From positions 18,086 to 82,085 of the forward strand of contig WPIO01000334.1 in assembly GCA_009760855.2 (NCBI GenBank): a stretch of 64,000 bases of DNA, written 5' to 3'. Position numbers and translations under genes: made by a program. Each line of letters opens with the position of its first letter. The first letter of the stretch is position 1. A model generated the notes under the pieces. The model had not been told where the DNA came from. It saw only the letters and a list, made by a program, of their open reading frames with translations, and made no database searches. Source of the stretch: Cristatella mucedo. Taxonomy: Eukaryota; Bryozoa; Phylactolaemata; Cristatellidae. This document shows positions 47,043 through 58,446 of the stretch, one piece after another.

Positions 47043-50000
47043 GTATCGAGGTGTTTATAAATTCCACCACCTGCTGGAAATACAAGCGAAATGAGATATT
47101 CAAGTGCGATTGCTTAAAGCAAGGAGCTGCAATCTGCTGCAAGCTCCGGCACACTATGTCGGGTGGATTTAAAGTATCTAGATATTGTGTGATCTGCTGT
47201 GAACTCAAGCAAAATGAGTTATTCAATGCGACTGGATTAATGCAAAGCGCCTCACTCTACAGCAAGTCATAGCCGGCCATAAGGAGCAGTATCGAGGTAT
47301 CTTTATAATTCGCGATCTGCTGCAAACTCTCTAGCGAAATGAGTTATTCAAGTGCGATTGCCTCATGCAAGGAGCTCCACTCTTCTACCAGCTCCTGCAC
47401 GATTTGTCGAGTTTATTTAAAGTATCTACGTATTGTGCGATCAGCTGCGAATTCATGCAAAATACGTTATTCAAGTGCTAATGGCTTAATGCAAGGCACA
47501 GCACTCTGCAGCATGTTTTTGCACTCTATAACGAGCAGTATCTGCGTGTCTTTATATTTCGCGATCTGCTGCAAACACATGCTAAATGCGTTATTCAAGT
47601 GCGATTACCTCAAGCAAGCAGCTCCACTCTGCTGCATTCTCGTTCAGGCTTCGTGGGGTGGATTTAAAGTATCTAGGTATTGTGTGATCTGCTGCAATCT
47701 CATGCGAAATGAGTTATTCAAATGGGGATGGCTTATTGCAAGGCACCCCAATCTGCAGCAAGTTATCACAGGCTATAAGGAGTGGTATCGAGGTGTCTTT
47801 ATATTCCGCGATCTACTGCAAACTCAAGCGAAATGAGTTATTCATGTGCGATTGCCTAAAGCAAGAAGCTGCGATCTGCTGCTAGATACTGCAGTCTTTG
47901 TCGGGTGGATTTAAAGTATCTAGATATTGTGCGATCTGCTGCGAACTCATGCAAAATAAGTAAGTCAAGTGTGAATGGCTTAATGCAAATGGCCATAATC
48001 TGCAGCAAGTTTTCACAGGCTGTAAGAAGCAGTTTCAAGATGTCTTTATTTTCAGCGATCTGCTGCAAACACAAGCTAAATGAGTTATTCAAGTGCGATT
48101 ACCTCATGCAAGCAGCTCCACTCTGCTGCATTCTCCTTCAGGCTTCGACGGGTGGATTTAAAGTATCCAGGTATTTTGTGATCTGCTGCAAACTCATGCG
48201 AAATGAGTTATTCAAATGGGGATGGCTTATTGCAAGGCACCCCATTCTGCAGCAAGTTATCACAGGCTATATGGAGCGGAATCGAGGTGTCTTTATATCC
48301 GCGCGATCCTGCAAACTCAAGCGAAATGAGTTATTCATGTGCAATTGCCTAAAGCAAGGAGCTGCGATCTGCTGCTAGATACTGCAGTCTTTGTCGGGTG
48401 GATTTAAAGTATCTAGATATTGTGCGATCTGCTGCGAACTCATGCAAAATTAGGCATTCAATTGTGAATGGCTTACTGGAAGGCACTGCACTCAGCAGCA
48501 AGTTATCGCAGGCTAAAAGGAACTGTATCGAGGTGTCTTTATATTCCGCGATCTCCTACAAACTAAAGCGAAATGAGTTATTTCAGTGCGATTGCCTAAC
48601 GCAAGGAGCTGCAATCTGCTGCAAGATACTGCAGGCTTTATCGGGTGGATTTAAAGTATCTAGATATTGTGCGATCTGCTGCGAACTAATACAAAATGAG
48701 GCATTCAAGTATGGATGGCACATTGCAAGGCGCCCCACTTTGCAGCAAGTTATCATACACTAGAACGAGCAGTATCGAGGTGTCTTTATATTCTGCAATC
48801 TGCTGCTAACTTAAGCGAAATGAGTTATTTCAGTGCGATTTCCTAAAGAAGGCCCTGCATTCTGCTGCCAGATACTGCACGCTCCGACGGAACGATTTAA
48901 AGTATTTAGATATTGTGCGACCTGCTGTGAACTCATGCAAAATAAGTAAGTCAAGTGTGAATGGCTTAATGCAAATGGCCATACTCTGCAGCAAGTTTTC
49001 ACAGGCTGTAAGAAGCAGTTTCAAGATGTCTTTATTTTCAGCGATCTGCTGCAAACTTAAGCGAAATGAGTTCTTCAAATGCGATTGCCTAAAGCAAGGA
49101 GCTGCACTTAGCTGTTAGCTCCTTCACGCTCCGACGGGATGATTTAAAGTACCTAGATATTGTGCGATCTGCTGCGAACTCATGCAAAATGAGGCATGCA
49201 AGTCTGAATGGCTTACTGCAAGGCAGTGCACTCAGCAGCAAGGTATCGCAGGCTAAAAGGAGCTGTATCGAGGTGTCTTTATATTCCGCGATCTCCTGCA
49301 AACTCAAGCGAAATGAGTTATTTCAGTGCCATTGCCTAAAGCAAGGAGCTGCAATCTGCTGCAAGATACTGCTGGCTTTATCGGGTGGATTTAAAGTATC
49401 TAGGTATTGTGCGATCTGCTGGAAACTAATACAAAATGAGTTATTCAAGTGTGGATGGCTTATTGCAAGGCGCCCTACTCTGCAGCAAGTTATCACTCGC
49501 TAGAACGAGCAGTATCGAGGTGTCTTTATATTCTGCAATCTGCTGCAAACTCAAGCGAAATGAGCTATTTCCGTGCGATTTCCTAAAGAAGGCCCTGCAT
49601 TCTGCTGCAAGATACTGCATGCTCCGACGGAACGATTTAAAGTATTTAGAGATTGTGCGATCTGCTGTGAACTCATGCAAAATAAGTAAGTCAAGTGTGA
49701 ATGGCTTAATGCAAATGGCCATACTCTGCAGCAGCAAGTTTTCACAGGCTATAAGAAGCAGTTTCAAGGTGTCTTTATTTTCAGCGATCTGCTGCAAACT
49801 CAAGCGATATGATTTATTCCAATACGATTGCCTAAAGCTACGAGCTGAACTATTCTGCCAGCTCCTGCATGCTTCGTCGGATGGATTCAAAGTATCTAGA
49901 TATTGTGCGATCTGCTGCGAACTAATGCCAAATGAATTATTCAAGTGTGGATGGCTTATTGCAAGGGGCTGCACTCTGCTGCAAGTTATCGCAGACTATA

Positions 50001-50280
50001 AGGAGCAGTATCGAGTCGTCTCTATATTCTGCGATCTGCTGCAAACTAATGCGAAATAAGTTATTCAAGTGCAATTGCCTCAAGCAAGGCCCTGCACTCT
50101 GATGCCAGCTACTGCACGCTCCGACGGGTTGATTTAAAGTATCTACATATTCGTATCTACATTCGTATCTACATATTCGGCGATCTGCTGTGAACTCATG
50201 CAAAATGAATTATTCAAGTGTGGATGGTTTATTGCAAGGGGATGCACTCTGCTGCAAGTTATCGCAGACTATAAGGAGCA
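47043..50280 (+). repeat. HOR unit H17, 13-dimer expanded variant (3238 bp)
   Basis: It has the same extra pair as H16, at 47785-48031 (D4A/D6B) and 48032-48278 (D7A/D3), with the second D4 at 48279. That D4 has a garbled start (TTTATATCCGCGCGATCCTGC). D2 has an extra CT in AACTCTCTAGCG. D2/D3 show GCACTCTATAACG and ATCTGCGTG. D9 has an extra CAG near 49731. D11 again ends with three TATCTACAT-type copies (50139-50179). Confidence 0.88.
50139..50179 (+). repeat. Triplicated TATCTACATATTCG motif, end of H17
   Basis: There are three copies in a row here too, the middle one shortened to TATCTACATTCG. The preceding unit H16 has a related triplication with a different middle copy. No other unit in the window shows it. 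Confidence 0.85.
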
Positions 50281-53012
50281 GTATCGAGGTGTTTATAAAT
50301 TCCACCACCTGCTGGAAATACAAGCGAAATGAGATATTCAAGTGCGATTGCTTAAAGCAAGGAGCTGCAATCTGCTGCAAGCTCCGGCACACTATGTCGG
50401 GTGGATTTAAAGTATCTAGATATTGTGTGATCTGCTGTGAACTCAAGCAAAATGAGTTATTCAATGCGACTGGATTAATGCAAAGCGCCTCACTCTACAG
50501 CAAGTCATAGCCGGCCATAAGGAGCAGTATCGAGGTATCTTTATAATTCGCGATCTGCTGCAAACTCTAGCGAAATGAGTTATTCAAGTGCGATTGCCTC
50601 ATGCAAGGAGCTCCACTCTTCTACCAGCTCCTGCACGATTTGTCGAGTTTATTTAAAGTATCTACGTATTGTGCGATCAGCTGCGAATTCATGCAAAATA
50701 CGTTATTCAAGTGCTAATGGCTTAATGCAAGGCACAGCACTCTGCAGCATGTTTTTGCAGGCTATAACGAGCAGTATCGGCGTGTCTTTATATTTCGCGA
50801 TCTGCTGCAAAACACATGCTAAATGCGTTATTCAAGTGCGATACCTCAAGCAAGCAAGCAGCTCCACTCTGCTGCATTCTCGTTCAGGCTTCGTGGGGTG
50901 GATTTAAAGTATCTAGGTATTGTGTGATCTGCTGCAATCTCATGCGAAATGAGTTATTCAAATGGGGATGGCTTATTGCAAGGCACCCCAATCTGCAGCA
51001 AGTTATCACAGGCTATATGAGTGGTATCGAGGTGTCTTTATATTCCGCAATCTACTGCAAACTCAAGCGAAATGAGTTATTGAAGCTGCGATTGCCTAAA
51101 GCAAGGAGCTGCGATCTGCTGCTAGATACTGCAGTCTTTGTCGGGTGGATTTAAAGTATCTAGATATTGTGCGATCTGCTGCGAACTCATGCAAAATTAG
51201 GCATTCAAATGTGAATGGCTTACTGGAAGGCACTGCACTCTGCAGCAAGTTTTCGCAGGCTAAAAGGAACTGGAAGGCAGTATCGAGGTGTCTTTTTATT
51301 TTCGCGATCTGCTGCAAACACAAGCAAGCGAAATGTTATTTATTTCAGTGCGATTGCCTAAAGCAAGGAGCTGCACTCTGCTGCAAGATACTGCAGGCTT
51401 TATCGGGTGGATTTAAAGTATCTAGATATTGTGCGATCTGCTGCGAACTAATACAAAATGAGGCATTCAAGTATGGATGGCACATTGCAAGGCGCCCCAC
51501 TCTGCAGCAAGTTATCATACACTAGAACGAGCAGTATCGAGGTGTCTTTATATTCTGCAATCTGCTGCAAACTCAAGCGAAATGAGTTATTTCAGTGCGA
51601 TTTCCTAAAGAAGGCCCTGCATTCTGCTGCCAGATACTGCACGCTCCGACGGAACGATTTAAAGTATTTAGATATTGTGCGACCTGCTGTGAACTCATGC
51701 AAAATAAGTAAGTCAAGTGTGAATGGCTTAATGCAAATGGCCATACTCTGCAGCAAGTTTTCACAGGCTGTAAGAAGCAGTTTCAAGATGTCTTTATTTT
51801 CAGCGATCTGCTGCAAACTTAAGCGAAATGAGTTCTTCAAATGCGATTGCCTAAAGCAAGGAGCTGCACTTAGCTGTTAGCTCCTTCACGCTCCGACGGG
51901 ATGATTTAAAGTACCTAGATATTGTGCGATCTGCTGCGAACTCATGCAAAATGAGGCATGCAAGTCTGAATGGCTTACTGCAAGGCAGTGCACTCAGCAG
52001 CAAGGTATCGCAGGCTAAAAGGAGCTGTATCGAGGTGTCTTTATATTCCGCGATCTCCTGCAAACTCAAGCGAAATGAGTTATTTCAGTGCCATTGCCTA
52101 AAGCAAGGAGCTGCAATCTGCTGCAAGATACTGCTGGCTTTATCGGGTGGATTTAAAGTATCTAGGTATTGTGCGATCTGCTGGAAACTAATACAAAATG
52201 AGTTATTCAAGTGTGGATGGCTTATTGCAAGGCGCCCTACTCTGCAGCAAGTTATCACTCGCTAGAACGAGCAGTATCGAGGTGTCTTTATATTCTGCAA
52301 TCTGCTGCAAACTCAAGCGAAATGAGCTATTTCCGTGCGATTTCCTAAAGAAGGCCCTGCATTCTGCTGCAAGATACTGCATGCTCCGACGGAACGATTT
52401 AAAGTATTTAGAGATTGTGCGATCTGCTGTGAACTCATGCAAAATAAGTAAGTCAAGTGTGAATGGCTTAATGCAAATGGCCATACTCTGCAGCAAGTTT
52501 TCACAGGCTATAAGAAGCAGTTTCAAGGTGTCTTTATTTTCAGCGATCTGCTGCAAACTCAAGCGATATGATTTATTCCAATACGATTGCCTAAAGCTAC
52601 GAGCTGAACTATTCTGCCAGCTCCTGCATGCTTCGTCGGATGGATTCAAAGTATCTAGATATTGTGCGATCTGCTGCGAACTAATGCCAAATGAATTATT
52701 CAAGTGTGGATGGCTTATTGCAAGGGGCTGCACTCTGCTGCAAGTTATCGCAGACTATAAGGAGCAGTATCGAGTCGTCTCTATATTCTGCGATCTGCTG
52801 CAAACTAATGCGAAATAAGTTATTTAGTGCAATTGCCTCAAGCAAGGCCCTGCACTCTGATGCCAGCTACTGCACGCTCCGACGGGTTGATTTAAAGTAT
52901 CTACATATTCGGCGATCTGCTGTGAACTCATGCAAAATGAATTATTCAAGTGTGGATGGTTTATTGCAAGGGGATGCACTCTGCTGCAAGTTATCGCAGA
53001 CTATAAGGAGCA
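50281..53012 (+). repeat. HOR unit H18, 11-dimer core-type unit (2732 bp)
   Basis: Eleven dimers are present, but D3-D5 are irregular. There is an extra A and a CAAGCAAGCAAGCAG run near 50815-50860. D4 reads TTATTGAAGCTGCG near 51078. The D4 end is extended (AACTGGAAGGCAG), so D5 starts at 51280. D5 reads TCTTTTTATTTTCGCG and CAAGCAAGCGAAATG. D11 has lost two bases near 52824 (GTTATTTAGTGC). D6 keeps CTGCAAACTC where most D6 copies have CTGCTAACTC. Confidence 0.87.
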
Positions 53013-55726
53013 GTATCGAGGTGTTTATAAATTCCACCACCTGCTGGAAATACAAGCGAAATGAGATATTCAAGTGCGATTGCTTAAAGCAAGGAGCTGC
53101 AATCTGCTGCAAGCTCCGGCACACTATGTCGGGTGGATTTAAAGTATCTAGATATTGTGTGATCTGCTGTGAACTCAAGCAAAATGAGTTATTCAATGCG
53201 ACTGGATTAATGCAAAGCGCCTCACTCTACAGCAAGTCATAGCCGGCCATAAGGAGCAGTATCGAGGTATCTTTATAATTCGCGATCTGCTGCAAACTCT
53301 AGCGAAATGAGTTATTCAAGTGCGATTGCCTCATGCAAGGAGCTCCACTCTTCTACCAGCTCCTGCACGATTTGTCGAGTTTATTTAAAGTATCTACGTA
53401 TTGTGCGATCAGCTGCGAATTCATGCAAAATACGTTATTCAAGTGCTAATGGCTTAATGCAAGGCACAGCACTCTGCAGCATGTTTTTGCAGGCTATAAC
53501 GAGCAGTATCGGCGTGTCTTTATATTTCGCGATCTGCTGCAAACACATGCTAAATGCGTTATTCAAGTGCGATTACCTCAAGCAAGCAGCTCCACTCTGC
53601 TGCATTCTCGTTCAGGCTTCGTGGGGTGGATTTAAAGTATCTAGGTATTGTGTGATCTGCTGCAATCTCATGCGAAATGAGTTATTCAAATGGGGATGGC
53701 TTATTGCAAGGCACCCCAATCTGCAGCAAGTTATCACAGGCTATAAGGAGCGGTATCGAGGTGTCTTTATATTCCGCGATCTACTGCAAACTCAAGCGAA
53801 ATGAGTTATTCATGTGCGATTGCCTAAAGCAAGGAGCTGCGATCTGCTGCTAGATACTGCAGTCTTTGTCGGGTGGATTTAAAGTATCTAGATATTGTGC
53901 GATCTGCTGCGAACTCATGCAAAATTAGGCATTCAATTGTGAATGGCTTACTGGAAGGCACTGCACTCAGCAGCAAGTTATCGCAGGCTAAAAGGAACTG
54001 TATCGAGGTGTCTTTATATTCAGCGATCTCCTGCAAACTCAAGCGAAATGAGTTATTTCAGTGCGATTGCCAAAAGCAAGGAGCTGCAATCTGCTGCAAG
54101 ATACTGCAGGCTTTATCGGGTGGATTTAAAGTATCTAGATATTGTGCGATCTGCTGCGAACTAATACAAAATGAGGCGTTTAAGTATGGATGGCACATTG
54201 CAAGGCGCCCCACTCTGCAGCAAGTTATCATACACTAGAACGAGCAGTATCGAGGTGTCTTTATATTCTGCAATCTGCTGCTAACTCAAGCGAAATGAGT
54301 TATTTCAGTGCGATTTCCTAAAGAAGGCCCTGCATTCTGCTGCCAGATACTGCACGCTCCGACGGAACGATTTAAAGTATTTAGATATTGTGCGACCTGC
54401 TGTGAACTCATGCAAAATAAGTAAGTCAAGTGTGAATGGCTTAATGCAAATGGCCATACTCTGCAGCAAGTTTTCACAGGCTGTAAGAAGCAGTTTCAAG
54501 ATGTCTTTATTTTCAGCGATCTGCTGCAAACTTAAGCGAAATGAGTTCTTCAAATGCGATTGCCTAAAGCAAGGAGCTGCACTTAGCTGTTAGCTCCTTC
54601 ACGCTCCGACGGGATGATTTAAAGTACCTAGATATTGTGCGATCTGCTGCGAACTCATGCAAAATGAGGCATGCAAGTCTGAATGGCTTACTGCAAGGCA
54701 GTGCACTCAGCAGCAAGGTATCGCAGGCTAAAAGGAGCTGTATCGAGGTGTCTTTATATTCCGCGATCTCCTGCAAACTCAAGCGAAATGAGTTATTTCA
54801 GTGCCATTGCCTAAAGCAAGGAGCTGCAATCTGCTGCAAGATACTGCTGGCTTTATCGGGTGGATTTAAAGTATCTAGGTATTGTGCGATCTGCTGGAAA
54901 CTAATACAAAATGAGTTATTCAAGTGTGGATGGCTTATTGCAAGGCGCCCTACTCTGCAGCAAGTTATCACTCGCTAGAACGAGCAGTATCGAGGTGTCT
55001 TTATATTCTGCAATCTGCTGCAAACTCAAGCGAAATGAGCTATTTCCGTGCGATTTCCTAAAGAAGGCCCTGCATTCTGCTGCAAGATACTGCATGCTCC
55101 GACGGAACGATTTAAAGTATTTAGAGATTGTGCGATCTGCTGTGAACTCATGCAAAATAAGTAAGTCAAGTGTGAATGGCTTAATGCAAATGGCCATACT
55201 CTGCAGCAAGTTTTCACAGGCTATAAGAAGCAGTTTCAAGGTGTCTTTATTTTCAGCGATCTGCTGCAAACTCAAGCGATATGATTTATTCCAATACGAT
55301 TGCCTAAAGCTACGAGCTGAACTATTCTGCCAGCTCCTGCATGCTTCGTCGGATGGATTCAAAGTATCTAGATATTGTGCGATCTGCTGCGAACTAATGC
55401 CAAATGAATTATTCAAGTGTGGATGGCTTATTGCAAGGGGCTGCACTCTGCTGCAAGTTATCGCAGACTATAAGGAGCAGTATCGAGTCGTCTCTATATT
55501 CTGCGATCTGCTGCAAACTAATGCGAAATAAGTTATTCAAGTGCAATTGCCTCAAGCAAGGCCCTGCACTCTGATGCCAGCTACTGCACGCTCCGACGGG
55601 TTGATTTAAAGTATCTACATATTCGGCGATCTGCTGTGAACTCATGCAAAATGAATTATTCAAGTGTGGATGGTTTATTGCAAGGGGATGCACTCTGCTG
55701 CAAGTTATCGCAGACTATAAGGAGCA
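53013..55726 (+). repeat. HOR unit H19, clean 11-dimer core-type unit (2714 bp)
   Basis: It has the same length as the reference H3, with no visible indel, and is the best representative of the derived core type. It carries CCACCACCTGCTGGAAATAC in D1, CAGCATGTTTTTGCAG in D2, ACATGCTAAATGCG in D3, AAGCTACGAGC and AACTAATGCCAAAT in D10, and GGGGATGCACTC in D11. Confidence 0.92.
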
Positions 55727-58446
55727 GTATCGAGGTGTTTATAAATTCCACCACCTGCTGGAAATACAAGCGAAATGAGATATTCAAGTGCGATTGCTTA
55801 AAGCAAGGAGCTGCAATCTGCTGCAAGCTCCGGCACACTATGTCGGGTGGATTTAAAGTATCTAGATATTGTGTGATCTGCTGTGAACTCAAGCAAAATG
55901 AGTTATTCAATGCGACTGGATTAATGCAAAGCGCCTCACTCTACAGCAAGTCATAGACGGCCATAAGGAGCAGTATCGAGGTATCTTTATAATTCGCGAT
56001 CTGCTGCAAACTCTAGCGAAATGAGTTATTCAAGTGCGATTGCCTCATGCAAGGAGCTCCACTCTTCTACCAGCTCCTGCACGATTTGTCGAGTTTATTT
56101 AAAGTATCTACGTATTGTGCGATCAGCTGCGAATTCATGCAAAATACGTTATTCAAGTGCTAAAGGCTTAATGCAAGGCACAGCACTCTGCAGCAAGTTT
56201 TTGCAGGCTATAACAAGCAGTATCGACGTGTCTTTATATTTCGCGATCTGCTGCAAACACATGCTAAATGCGTTATTCAAGTGCGATTACCTCAAGCAAG
56301 CAGCTCCACTCTGCTGCATTCTCGTTCAGGCTTCGTGGGGTGGATTTAAAGTATCTAGGTATTGTGTGATCTGCTGCAATCTCATGCGAAATGAGTTATT
56401 CAAATGGGGATGGCTTATTGCAAGGCACCCCAATCTGCAGCAAGTTATCACAGGCTATAAGGAGCGGTATCGAGGTGTCTTTATATTCCGCGATCTACTG
56501 CAAACTCAAGCGAAATGAGTTATTCATGTGCGATTGCCTAAAGCAAGGAGCTGCGATCTGCTGCTAGATACTGCAGTCTTTGTCGGGTGGATTTAAAGTA
56601 TCTAGATATTGTGCGATCTGCTGCGAACTCATGCAAAATTAGGCATTCAAGTGTGAATGGCTTACTTATGCAAAGGCCATGCACTCAGCAGCAAGTTATC
56701 GCAGGCTAAAAGAACTGTATCGAGGTGTCTTTATATTTCAGCGATCTCTGCAAACTCAAGCGAAATGAGTTTTTCAGTGCGATTGCCTAAAAGCAAGGAG
56801 CTGCAATCTGCTGCAATCTACTGCAGGCTTTATCGGGTGGATTTAAAGTATCTAGATATTGTGCGATCTGCTGCGAACTAATACAAAATGAGGCATTCAA
56901 GTATGGATGGCACATTGCAAGGCGCCCCACTCTGCAGCAAGTTATCATACACTAGAACGAGCAGTATCGAGGTGTCTTTATATTCTGCAATCTGCTGCTA
57001 ACTCAAGCGAAATGAGTTATTTCAGTGCGATTTCCTAAAGAAGGCCCTGCATTCTGCTGCCAGATACTGCACGCTCCGACGGAACGATTTAAAGTATTTA
57101 GATGTTGTGCGACCTGCTGCTGTGAACTCATGCAAAATAAGTAAGTCAAGTGTGAATGGCTTAATGCAAATGGCCATACTCTGCAGCAAGTTTTCACAGG
57201 CTGTAAGAAGCAGTTTCAAGATGTCTTTATTTTCAGCGATCTGCTGCAAACTTAAGCGAAATGAGTTCTTCAAATGCGATTGCCTAAAGCAAGGAGCTGC
57301 ACTTAGCTGTTAGCTCCTTCACGCTCCGACGGGATGATTTAAAGTATCTAGATATTGTGCGATCTGCTGCGAACTCATGCAAAATGAGGCATGCAAGTCT
57401 GAATGGCTTACTGCAAGGCAGTGCACTCAGCAGCAAGGTATCGCAGGCTAAAAGGAGCTGTATCGAGGTGTCTTTATATTCCGCGATCTCCTGCAAACTC
57501 AAGCGAAATGAGTTATTTCAGTGCCATTGCCTAAAGCAAGGAGCTGCAATCTGCTGCAAGATACTGCTGGCTTTATCGGGTGGATTTAAAGTATCTAGGT
57601 ATTGTGCGATCTGCTGGAAACTAATACAAAATGAGTTATTCAAGTGTGGATGGCTTATTGCAAGGCGCCCTACTCTGCAGCAAGTTATCACTCGCTAGAA
57701 CGAGCAGTATCGAGGTGTCTTTATATTCTGCAATCTGCTGCAAACTCAAGCGAAATGAGCTATTTCCGTGCGATTTCCTAAAGAAGGCCCTGCATTCTGC
57801 TGCAAGATACTGCATGCTCCGACGGAACGATTTAAAGTATTTAGAGATTGTGCGATCTGCTGTGAACTCATGCAAAATAAGTAAGTCAAGTGTGAATGGC
57901 TTAATGCAAATGGCCATACTCTGCAGCAAGTTTTCACAGGCTATAAGAAGCAGTTTCAAGGTGTCTTTATTTTCAGCGATCTGCTGCAAACTCAAGCGAT
58001 ATGATTTATTCCAATACGATTGCCTAAAGCAACGAGCTGAACTATTCTGCCAGCTCCTGCATGCTTCGTCGGATGGATTCAAAGTATCTAGATATTGTGC
58101 GATCTGCTGCGAACTCATGCCAAATGAATTATTCAAGTGTGGATGGCTTATTGCAAGGGGCTGCACTCTGCTGCAAGTTATCGCAGACTATAAGGAGCAG
58201 TATCGAGTCGTCTCTATATTCTGCGATCTGCTGCAAACTAATGCGAAATAAGTTATTCAAGTGCAATTGCCTCAAGCAAGGCCCTGCACTCTGATGCCAG
58301 CTACTGCACGCTCCGACGGGTTGATTTAAAGTATCTACATATTCGGCGATCTGCTGTGAACTCATGCAAAATGAATTATTCAAGTGTGGATGGTTTATTG
58401 CAAGGGGATGCACTCTGCTGCAAGTTATCGCAGACTATAAGGAGCA
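55727..58446 (+). repeat. HOR unit H20, 11-dimer right-boundary unit (2720 bp)
   Basis: Eleven dimers are present. The first part is core-type (D1 with CACCACC, D3 with ATGCTAAATGCG). D10 near 58030 returns to the outer-type AAGCAACGAGC with CATGCCAAAT. The core-to-outer switch therefore lies inside this unit. D4B/D5 is disturbed at 56660-56820 (GCTTACTTATGCAAAGGCC, and single-base losses). D6 has an extra CTG near 57115. D1 ends CATAGACGGCC. Confidence 0.88.

Noticed and set aside
58060-58085. CENP-B box in D10 (CTTCGTCGGATGG)
   Set aside because: TTCG and the spaced A fit the start of the box, but the required CGGG at the end is absent (GATT instead). I found no better match in the other dimers on either strand by eye.
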